Part shown: positions 5,741 to 11,680 of the stretch, one piece after another
How the letters are laid out: each line of letters starts with the position of its first letter
How positions within the stretch are numbered: position 1 is the first letter of the stretch
Assembly: GCA_021770655.1 (NCBI GenBank)
Contig: JAETQO010000002.1
Span: forward strand, 1 to 64,000
Direction of reading: 5' to 3'
Length of the DNA stretch: 64,000 bases
Source: Ruminococcus sp.
Lineage (GTDB): Bacteria; Bacillota; Clostridia; Oscillospirales; Ruminococcaceae
Notes under the pieces: generated by a model
Database searches by the model: none
What the model was told of the DNA's origin: nothing
The model's input: the letters and a program-made list of their open reading frames with translations, nothing else
Position numbers and translations under genes: made by a program

Positions 5741-6913
5741 ATGAATATTGAAATATGTTTAGATAATACAACTCAAAGAGAATTTAAAGGCAAAAGTATG
5801 CTTGAAAAATTATCTGATTATGTTGTAATAGATCTCGAAACTACTGGCAAGTCTATTTATAAGTGCGAAATTATTGAACTTTCTGCCGTTAGAGTTCGTA
5901 ACAACGAAATAACACAAAAATTTTCTTCCCTTGTTCGTCCGTCTGTTAATATTCCGTATGAGATAGTAAAACTTACTGGAATTACCGACGAAATGGTATC
6001 AGACAAACCGACAATAGACGAAGTTTTAGAGGAGTATATTGATTTTCTGGGCAATGATATTCTCTTAGGGCATAATATATCTAGTTATGATGTTAATATT
6101 CTCTATGATACATATGAACGGTTGTTTGAAAAAACACTTAACAATGATTATTTGGACACTTTGCGTTTTGCTCGTTATTGTGATATAAATACGGATAATC
6201 TTAAATTAAACACTATCGCTGCATATTATGATATTGTGAACGAACAAGCTCACCGTTCATTGTCGGACTGCATAACGAATCATTATGTATATCAGAAAAT
6301 GAAAGAAACATTTTCTCCTAGCGCCAAGGCAAGAAAAACAGGTTCAAGAAAATTTATTGTCAAGAGTACCGCTGAAACAAAAGCTATCAGAGAACTTCAA
6401 GAGGCGTTACAATATGTTCTTGATAATAATAATTTAACCCCGGGAAATGTCTATCTTATAGATAATTGGCTTGAAGAACATTCTGAATTTAAGAGTAAAT
6501 ATCCCTTTAATGAGATATATAATTCTATTGAAAATGTTATGGCGGACGGAATTATAGAGGACACTGAGCTTGAATATTTAAAGAGTTTATTTCATGTGGT
6601 TCTTAACCCCGTTTCTGCACAAGAACATATTTCTGATGTAATTAATATAAAGAATTCTAAAATTTGTTTAACGGGAGATTTTGTTCGAGGCTCTCGCGCA
6701 AAAATAATTGAGTTGTTCGAAAGCAAGGGAGCTAAGATTTCTGCTTCCGTTTCGTCTAAAACGAATTATGTTGTTGTTGGCGATTTAGGTAGCGAAAATT
6801 GGCAATGCGGAAATTACGGTAGCAAAATAAAGAAAGCGCTTGAACTTCAACAAAGCGGTAAGAATGTTGAAATTTATAATGAAAAAGAGTTCTTCGAGAA
6901 AATAGGTGATTAA
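5741..6913 (+). CDS. DnaQ-like 3'-5' exonuclease fused to a BRCT domain
   Basis: A 390-residue protein. The N-terminal DEDDh exonuclease (about 25-195) shows all motifs: VIDLETTG (Exo I), LGHNISSYDVNIL (Exo II) and HRSLSDC (Exo III, with the catalytic His and Asp). A helical middle region (about 220-300) leads to a C-terminal BRCT domain from NSKICLTGDFVRGSR onward, with the GAKISASVSSKTNYVVVGD core as in NAD-dependent DNA ligases. This layout suggests a repair or proofreading nuclease that binds DNA ends or nicks. It lies between the immunity genes and the recombinase, in the slot used for accessory genes. The next gene overlaps or abuts it. Confidence 0.85.
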   Translation: MNIEICLDNTTQREFKGKSMLEKLSDYVVIDLETTGKSIYKCEIIELSAVRVRNNEITQKFSSLVRPSVNIPYEIVKLTGITDEMVSDKPTIDEVLEEYIDFLGNDILLGHNISSYDVNILYDTYERLFEKTLNNDYLDTLRFARYCDINTDNLKLNTIAAYYDIVNEQAHRSLSDCITNHYVYQKMKETFSPSAKARKTGSRKFIVKSTAETKAIRELQEALQYVLDNNNLTPGNVYLIDNWLEEHSEFKSKYPFNEIYNSIENVMADGIIEDTELEYLKSLFHVVLNPVSAQEHISDVINIKNSKICLTGDFVRGSRAKIIELFESKGAKISASVSSKTNYVVVGDLGSENWQCGNYGSKIKKALELQQSGKNVEIYNEKEFFEKIGD

Positions 6914-6914
6914 T

Positions 6915-7400
6915 ATGTATATGGATAAGTTAATTTCAATAATAGACCTCGTAGAAAGAGACTATAATATTTCAAATGGAAATGCTTTTAAAATTAAGCT
7001 ACTTTCAGATAAGAAAACTAGAGCGGTTTACCTCGGTTCGCAGTCCATATTGAAAATTAAGGAGTTAAAAACTTGTTGGCGCTTAACTATAAACAGTGAA
7101 CTTGTTGACGATTATTTCAAACTTGATTGCATAAAATACAAGGAAAATGCTGAAACAAATATAGTCGAAATAGATTATTCTGAATTATCAGAAGAGTTTT
7201 ATAGATATGTAGAAGAGGCTCTTAGGTATTCCGTAACATCTTATATGCCTACAAACCTGTTTGCTTGCTGTTCAAAATATGTTGAATGTTCAAACGCTAA
7301 GAAATGTTTACATAATGACTTGCTTTATGCCAAAGGCTGTTGGTATCGTAGCAATCTTGAAAATGATCGAATCTTTTACGGAAAGAATAGCATAAAATAA
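6915..7400 (+). CDS. Cysteine-rich protein of unknown function, partner of the exonuclease
   Basis: About 161 residues, or 164 if an in-frame GTG at 6906 is used. The ATG at 6915 is preferred because AGGTG is six bases upstream. The C-terminal part has a cysteine array (FACCSKYVECSNAKKCLHND, then KGCWYR) that looks like a small metal or iron-sulfur site. The N-terminal part resembles a substrate-binding alpha/beta segment with no known motif. It overlaps or abuts the exonuclease-BRCT gene, so the two are probably co-expressed and may work together on DNA. Confidence 0.6.
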   Translation: MYMDKLISIIDLVERDYNISNGNAFKIKLLSDKKTRAVYLGSQSILKIKELKTCWRLTINSELVDDYFKLDCIKYKENAETNIVEIDYSELSEEFYRYVEEALRYSVTSYMPTNLFACCSKYVECSNAKKCLHNDLLYAKGCWYRSNLENDRIFYGKNSIK

Positions 7401-7448
7401 AAAAATCATGATAAAGACTATTTCTAACTAGAACACGGAGGCGAAATT

Positions 7449-7634
7449 ATGCAACCTAACGCGGTTATTTATGCCCGCTATTCATCATCAAATCAAAAAG
7501 AAATATCTATAGGGGGGGACAGCTTCGCGAGTGTCACGCATACGCCAAACGTTGTGGTTATAATGTTATCGGAGAATACATTGATCGCGCTAAATCTGGA
7601 ACAAAGGACAATCGACCTGAGTTTCAACGAATGA
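7449..7634 (+). pseudogene. N-terminal fragment of the serine recombinase (frameshifted)
   Basis: Starts with a strong ribosome binding site (GGAGG, 7 bases before ATG) and MQPNAVIYARYSSSNQKEIS, the start of a large serine recombinase. The Y-A-R-x-S motif carries the catalytic serine (residue 12). After ISI the frame enters a G7 run (7512-7518) and leaves the family sequence. The next frame reads GQLRECHAYAKRCGYNVIGE, the expected continuation, and joins the ORF at 7631. Five or eight Gs would restore one frame, and five gives the usual family spacing. Confidence 0.8.
7512..7518 (+). repeat. G7 homopolymer at the recombinase frameshift
   Basis: Seven consecutive Gs sit at the exact point where the recombinase reading frame is broken. 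Loss of two or gain of one G would restore it. Confidence 0.8.
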
Positions 7635-9154
7635 TTTCAGACAGTGCCAAAAAGCAATTTGAATTTATTATTGTTTGGAAAGTTGACAGATTTGCGCGTA
7701 ATAGATATGATAGTGCAATTTATAAAAATAATCTGAAAAAAAGTGGAGTTCGTGTTGTAAGTGCGACAGAGGCTATCGGTGAGGGCTCGGAAGCGATCAT
7801 AGTGGAGGCTATCCTGGAGGCAATGGCAGAAGTGTATTCGCGGCAACTGGGTGAAAACACTCGGCGCGGTATGAAAGATACTGCACTTAACGGACAATGC
7901 ACAGGCGGAAATATTCCGCTCGGGTATAGAATTGAAAATAAGTTTCTTGTAAAAGACGAGGAAACAGCATATATTGTTGAATACATATTTGAGCAGTATG
8001 CGGCGGGAATGACAAAAACGCAGATTGTAAAATCGTGTACTGAAAAGGGGTATAGAACAAAATACGGAAAGTTTTTTAATGTAAATTCGATAGGCTTTAT
8101 TTTAAAAAATCGTATGTATATAGGCGACTACAACTATAAAGGTGAGATCGAACGAACTTGCCCCGCATTGATTTCTGAGGAACTTTTTAACGACGTACAA
8201 CAACGGCTTGAAATGTGCAAACGTGCGCGTGGCAAGCTTGCTAGCAAGGTGGTATATCAGTTAAGCGGTAAATTGTTTTGCGGACATTGCGGCGACGCTA
8301 TGACAGGGGAGAGCGCAAGAGGCAGGAACGGCGAACCTCATTATTACTATACTTGTCATAAGCGCAAAAAATATAAGCAATGTGACAAAAAGCGTGAAAA
8401 GAAAGATTTTATTGAATGGTATGTTGTAGAGCAAACGTTAGCGTATGTGTTAGCTCCTGGACGTGTTGACTATATCGCCGAACGAGTTGTCAGCGCATAT
8501 AACGAGGGTTTCTCCGTGGCGGAAATAGAAAAGCTTGAAAAACGTTTATCTACTATTGACATTGAGATTACAAATTGTGCGGACGCATTAATACATACTC
8601 GATCGCAAGCTGTTATGGATAAAATAAATGAAAAGGCGGAATTGCTTGAAACTCAAAAGCAAGAAACGGAAATTGAACTAGCAAAATTAAAAATAGCCGC
8701 CGAGGTTGCCTTGACCGTTCCCGAAGTTAAAGCCTGGTTGCAATCATTTTGTAAAGGTGATTTGTTCGACGACGATTTCAGGCGGCGAATTATAGACACG
8801 TTTATAAATGCTGTATACTTATATGATGATAAAATTGTGATTTATTTCAATATAAAAGGTGGTAAGCAAATTTCGTATACGGAAATGAAAGAAAGCATTG
8901 GTAACAATAGTGAAATGTTTCGAGCTGTTACCGATAAGGGGGAGCCAATCCAATACGAAAAGTCTGTAAATCCAGTATTTACGGACTTTTTGTATAAAAT
9001 AACTCACTTAACCCGGCGGTTAACAGCCGCTATGTTAATATTCTATTCAATAACGCAAATGTCTGAAGATGTCTGCTGGGATAAAAGCACAAGTCTTTGT
9101 GATTTTATCCCAACAAACATAAGCTTGTTGGGTATATATCAGAGTGTACCGTAA
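7631..9154 (+). CDS. Large serine recombinase, main part (prophage integrase)
   Basis: Together with 7449-7634 this encodes a large serine integrase, which joins attP to attB through a 5'-phosphoserine intermediate. This frame has the rest of the catalytic domain (IIVWKVDRFARNRYDSAIYK with the conserved Arg residues; EAMAEVYSRQLGENTRRG), the recombinase domain (about 100-190), the zinc-ribbon (LFCGHCGDAM... TCHKRKKYKQC) and a coiled coil (about 310-365). Alone it lacks the catalytic serine. The family-like sequence ends near 8935. From the attR repeat (8937-8948) onward the frame runs about 65 codons into chromosomal DNA. In an excised circle it would stop two codons after attP. Confidence 0.85.
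   Translation: MISDSAKKQFEFIIVWKVDRFARNRYDSAIYKNNLKKSGVRVVSATEAIGEGSEAIIVEAILEAMAEVYSRQLGENTRRGMKDTALNGQCTGGNIPLGYRIENKFLVKDEETAYIVEYIFEQYAAGMTKTQIVKSCTEKGYRTKYGKFFNVNSIGFILKNRMYIGDYNYKGEIERTCPALISEELFNDVQQRLEMCKRARGKLASKVVYQLSGKLFCGHCGDAMTGESARGRNGEPHYYYTCHKRKKYKQCDKKREKKDFIEWYVVEQTLAYVLAPGRVDYIAERVVSAYNEGFSVAEIEKLEKRLSTIDIEITNCADALIHTRSQAVMDKINEKAELLETQKQETEIELAKLKIAAEVALTVPEVKAWLQSFCKGDLFDDDFRRRIIDTFINAVYLYDDKIVIYFNIKGGKQISYTEMKESIGNNSEMFRAVTDKGEPIQYEKSVNPVFTDFLYKITHLTRRLTAAMLIFYSITQMSEDVCWDKSTSLCDFIPTNISLLGIYQSVP
8937..8948 (+). repeat. attR core repeat
   Basis: AGGGGGAGCCAA, identical to 106-117. It lies in frame within the recombinase gene (codons for Lys-Gly-Glu-Pro), so insertion fuses the gene's 3' end to host sequence. 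Confidence 0.75.
8958..8991 (+). terminator. Terminator after attR, probably the original tRNA-Asn terminator
   Basis: The stem AAAAGTC-T-GTAAAT with ATTTAC-G-GACTTTT has a 5-nt loop and ends in five Ts. It starts ten bases after the attR core, the usual distance for a tRNA gene terminator, so it likely followed the tRNA before integration. Confidence 0.7.
9077..9112. repeat. Strong hairpin in the host flank
   Basis: TGGGATAAAA pairs with TTTTATCCCA, and an inner CACAA/TTGTG extends the stem with one mismatch. It overlaps the readthrough end of the recombinase frame, evidence that this stretch was not originally coding. It may be a terminator or the remains of a small repeat. Confidence 0.55.
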
Positions 9155-9186
9155 TACACTCGAAATATCTTGACATTTGTTTAGCT

Positions 9187-9244
9187 CCACACATACAGAC
9201 CTTGTCTCAGGCAGCTTGATCGTATCAAGCTTGTGTGGTTTTTC
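9187..9244 (+). terminator. Compound terminator-like structure
   Basis: An outer CCACACA/TGTGTGG pairing encloses an 8-bp perfect hairpin (AGCTTGAT, CGT loop, ATCAAGCT), and a T5 tract follows directly. It would end transcription coming from the recombinase side. Confidence 0.6.
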
Positions 9245-9544
9245 AATGCTTAATCACAGTGGTGTCGGTTCATAGACCAACGCTGAAAGCGTTTCCGGCT
9301 CAGCTGCGTTCATATCTTGTATTTTATTAACGCCTAATCGGCAGGATCAGATATTAGCGGCTATGTCATAGCTCAAGGCGACTTAAAGACGACTCAACAT
9401 CTCGTTGTACTTGCTTTAGGCATTGAAAACTCTCCCATTCTCAAACTTCGTCGGAGAGGCATTCGTTATTCGATTGTCAAGCTGCAAACTGTACAGTAAC
9501 AAGCAAAAAAGCTTTTCAGACGCAGCAAACATCGTGAAAAGCTC

Positions 9545-9573
9545 TTGACAATTTATACTCAACGTGCTATAAT
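9545..9573 (+). promoter_or_regulatory. Consensus promoter of a candidate small RNA
   Basis: TTGACA (9545-9550) and TATAAT (9568-9573) with a 17-base spacer. No ribosome binding site with an open frame follows on the plus strand. Confidence 0.7.
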
Positions 9574-9579
9574 AAAGCA

Positions 9580-9695
9580 CGAAAGTAGCATTCTCTAAAA
9601 GTTTCACAGTTGTTCGGACATCTGTGTTACTGGGCTTATAACTTCTTGCAGGAGGTTATAAGCCTAAGAGGGTGCATTTTTTGTACCTTCTTTAT
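9580..9695 (+). ncRNA. Candidate structured small RNA
   Basis: Downstream of the promoter are three stem-loops in a row: CACAG/CTGTG (9605-9626), a 13-bp stem GGCTTATAACTTC with GAGGTTATAAGCC (9633-9664, one G-U pair) and an 11-bp stem AAGAGGGTGCA with TGTACCTTCTT (9666-9692, two G-U pairs, loop of five Ts). The last could be the terminator. I do not recognise the family; it might instead be the untranslated start of a lost gene. Confidence 0.45.
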
Positions 9696-9791
9696 ACAAT
9701 ATAAGTGATATGTTATACTGGAAGAGCAGTCGACAAACGCCCAAAAGTCTGGTAGAATAAAAGCAATAAAAACCAGAAAGGGAAATGAAAA

Positions 9792-9956
9792 ATGAAGTAC
9801 AGTAAAGAATTCAAAGAGGAAGCCTTGAAGCTCTCAGATGAGATTGGACGACTTAATGCTGCTTTCTGTCTTTTCGCCAGTCGGCAAGTGTGTAACCCCA
9901 TAACCACAGGCAAAGGCGTTAGCCGGTGGTTGTGCGGTGTTCGGACGCAGATTTAA
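9792..9956 (+). pseudogene. IS3-type transposase orfA stub
   Basis: The frame opens MKYSKEFKEEALKLSDEIG, the characteristic beginning of the helix-turn-helix OrfA of IS3-family elements. After about 19 residues similarity ends and the frame runs into unrelated sequence that includes a dispersed-repeat fragment, stopping at 9954-9956. No orfB or terminal repeats are seen nearby, so this is a relic. Confidence 0.6.
9885..9941. repeat. Partial copy of the dispersed palindromic repeat
   Basis: The stretch GGCAAGT...CAAAGGCGTTAGCCGGTGGTTGTGCGGTG resembles the right half of the element at 18808-18901, with several substitutions. Confidence 0.45.
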
Positions 9957-9966
9957 AATCCGTGTG

Positions 9967-9995
9967 TTGACATACATAAGTATTTGTGATAAAAT
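9967..9995 (+). promoter_or_regulatory. Promoter of the MFS efflux leader
   Basis: TTGACA (9967-9972) and TAAAAT (9990-9995), 17-base spacer. The predicted leader RNA runs about 180 bases to the MFS start at 10186. Confidence 0.7.
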
Positions 9996-10040
9996 GTATG
10001 TGTAAATCATTTAACCCTAAAAGAAATTGGAGAAAACAAT

Positions 10041-10097
10041 ATGCTTTGCAGACTGATTATCAATTTAAGAGATTTACTCTGTACAAGATCCGATTAA
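10041..10097 (+). CDS. 18-aa leader peptide of the MFS efflux gene
   Basis: MLCRLIINLRDLLCTRSD, preceded by GGAG eight bases upstream of the ATG. Its last codons form the 5' arm of an 11-bp stem (10077-10087 with 10106-10116). Ribosome stalling here would change the fold of the leader, the principle of translation- or transcription-attenuated antibiotic resistance genes. The peptide has no known family. The role is inferred from layout only. Confidence 0.5.
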   Translation: MLCRLIINLRDLLCTRSD

Positions 10098-10133
10098 GGA
10101 AGAGGCTTGTACAGAGATGATCTGATTCTTCCT
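10077..10133 (+). promoter_or_regulatory. Mutually exclusive leader hairpins before the MFS gene
   Basis: Stem A is CTCTGTACAAG (10077-10087) with CTTGTACAGAG (10106-10116). Stem B is AGGAAGA (10097-10103) with TCTTCCT (10127-10133). Their pairing regions interleave, so both cannot form fully at once. The downstream start codon has its own GGAG at about 10173. Confidence 0.5.
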
Positions 10134-10185
10134 GCGTCGGAGCTTGTACTTGTCGTATTAATTTAACGATAAGGAGTATGGTCCG

Positions 10186-11454
10186 ATGAAAAATTATAAA
10201 AACTTTATTTTGTTCTGGCTGAGCCAGAGCGTTTCTCAGCTTGGCAGTGCTATGACAGGTTTTGCACTTATTTTATGGACTTATGAACAGAGCGGTTCGG
10301 CAATGTCTGTTTCATTGATGTCATTCTGTAACTATGTTCCGTATATTCTGGTAAGCTTGTTTGCAGGAACGTTTGTAGACAGACACAGTAAAAAGGCAAT
10401 TATGCTTATTTCCGACAGCATTGCGGCTTTGTGTACGCTTGCGGTGCTTGTATTATCGGTCGGAGATCATCTGGCTGTCTGGAACATCTATGCTGTAAAT
10501 GCAGTAATAGGTTTCATGAACGCATTTCAGCAACCCGCTTCATCTGTTGCAGTTGGGAAAATGGTTCCAAAAGAAAAGCTTTCAAACGTTAGCGGAATGA
10601 ATTCTTTTTCAAGTAATCTTGTAACTGTTTTAAATCCCGTGATTGCGGCTTTTGTCTATTCGTTCGGCGGACTTAAGCTTGTACTGTTGATAGACATATG
10701 CAGTTTCTTATTCGCCTTTTTTGTACTGCTGTTTGCGATTCATATTTCCGAAGAATATGGGGCAGATAAAAAAGATTCTGTTTTGAGCGGAACAAAGGCA
10801 GGCTTTAAATTTCTGAAAAAAGAAAAAGGACTTCTTTTCATAATGCTTACGCTTGCGATGATAAATTTCTTTTCAAGAGTGACATATGAAAATATTTTGT
10901 CACCGATGCTGTTGTCACGCAGCGGCAGCAGTGTGACGCTTGGAATCGTAAATGCGGTAATGGGCATAGGCGGAATTGTCGGAGGCATTATTGTTTCCGC
11001 AGGAAAAGGTTCAAAAAACAATATCAAGATGATTTATTTTTCGGCGGCGATTTCATTTTTTTTCGGAGACCTGCTTATGGCGGTCGGCAGGAATCCGATA
11101 ATGTGGTCATTGGCGGCGATTGCCGCAAGCCTGCCGATATCGTTTATAATGGCAGGACAGAATGTTATTATGTATGACAAAGTGCCTGAAGAAATGCAGG
11201 GCAGGGTCTTTTCCGCAAGGAATGCTATTCAATTCAGCACTATCCCGATCGGAATACTGCTTGGCGGATTTTTGGCAGACTATGTGTTTGAACCCTTTAT
11301 GAGATCGGATAATCCGGTATCAAATGTATTGAGCATTATAGTAGGCAGCGGCAGGGGAAGCGGTATGGCTGTAATGTTTTTGTGCACAGGAGTGTGCGGA
11401 ACTGTTGTGAGCGTTTTGTCGTATAAAAATAAAGAGATACAAAAACTGAAATAA
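10186..11454 (+). CDS. MFS efflux transporter (DHA3/Mef-like)
   Basis: A 422-residue integral membrane protein with about 12 membrane segments. The first cytoplasmic loop has the MFS signature GTFVDRHSKKAIMLISD, and the start (FILFWLSQSVSQLGSAMTGFALILWTYEQSGSA) is typical of the drug:H+ antiporter group that includes macrolide exporters of the Mef type. The substrate cannot be told from sequence, but a leader peptide with switchable hairpins upstream fits an antibiotic-inducible exporter. GGAG lies nine bases before the ATG. It is a single gene ended by the hairpin at 11464. Confidence 0.85.
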   Translation: MKNYKNFILFWLSQSVSQLGSAMTGFALILWTYEQSGSAMSVSLMSFCNYVPYILVSLFAGTFVDRHSKKAIMLISDSIAALCTLAVLVLSVGDHLAVWNIYAVNAVIGFMNAFQQPASSVAVGKMVPKEKLSNVSGMNSFSSNLVTVLNPVIAAFVYSFGGLKLVLLIDICSFLFAFFVLLFAIHISEEYGADKKDSVLSGTKAGFKFLKKEKGLLFIMLTLAMINFFSRVTYENILSPMLLSRSGSSVTLGIVNAVMGIGGIVGGIIVSAGKGSKNNIKMIYFSAAISFFFGDLLMAVGRNPIMWSLAAIAASLPISFIMAGQNVIMYDKVPEEMQGRVFSARNAIQFSTIPIGILLGGFLADYVFEPFMRSDNPVSNVLSIIVGSGRGSGMAVMFLCTGVCGTVVSVLSYKNKEIQKLK

Positions 11455-11463
11455 TTGTTATTG

Positions 11464-11496
11464 ATACAGTCGGGCGAACTGTCCGGCTGTATTTTT
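11464..11496 (+). terminator. Terminator of the MFS gene
   Basis: ATACAG/CTGTAT with an inner CGG/CCG pairing and a following T5 tract, ten bases after the stop codon. Confidence 0.75.
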
Positions 11497-11643
11497 ATGC
11501 TGAGAAACAGCTGATAAAAAATTTGCAGAACCCCTTGACACAGAAGAATATTTTATTGGCTGATTACAGTTATAACCTGTGGACAATCGAGTGAGTTTTT
11601 TTGACCTGATATCGGATTTAAGGATTATTTAATAATTTCCGTG

Positions 11644-11654
11644 TTACAATGTAA
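11644..11654. promoter_or_regulatory. Short palindrome ahead of the ABC/two-component operon
   Basis: TTACAATGTAA is a perfect 11-base palindrome 27 bases before the permease start and could be part of a response-regulator or repressor site. A TTGACC box lies near 11610, but no well-spaced -10 is certain. Confidence 0.3.
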
Positions 11655-11680
11655 TCACAACGATGAAAGGAGCGGATACC

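Larger units (their letters stand above)
106..8948. mobile_element. Degenerate prophage integrated at tRNA-Asn
   Basis: The element is bounded by the identical 12-mer AGGGGGAGCCAA at 106-117 (tRNA 3' end, attL) and 8937-8948 (attR). Between them are phage-type genes only: endolysin, partial holin, PAPS-reductase-like protein, cro and cI regulators, ImmA-type protease, exonuclease and serine recombinase. Base composition is visibly more AT-rich than in the chromosomal genes to the right. No terminase, portal, capsid, tail or replication gene is present, so it cannot be an active phage. A terminator-like hairpin directly after attR (8958-8991) is probably the original tRNA terminator pushed 8.8 kb downstream, which supports the boundaries. 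Confidence 0.8.
9155..10040. other. Gene-poor mosaic region (about 0.9 kb)
   Basis: No intact gene with a ribosome binding site is visible on either strand. The stretch contains a terminator-like structure (9187-9244), about 300 bases (9245-9540) without recognisable features, a consensus promoter with three hairpins behind it (9545-9692), a stub of an IS3-type orfA (9792-9850), part of a dispersed repeat (about 9885-9941) and the promoter for the MFS leader (9967-9995). It reads like decayed insertion elements lying between the prophage scar and the efflux gene. Confidence 0.6.

Noticed and set aside
9245-9345. Short minus-strand frame ending in ETLSALVYEPTPL that could be the tail of a transposase
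   Set aside because: Too short and without any catalytic motif; kept only as a hint that the region contains decayed elements.
9416-9607. Minus-strand 63-codon frame in the gene-poor region
   Set aside because: No ribosome binding site, and it lies opposite a perfect promoter; composition does not look coding.
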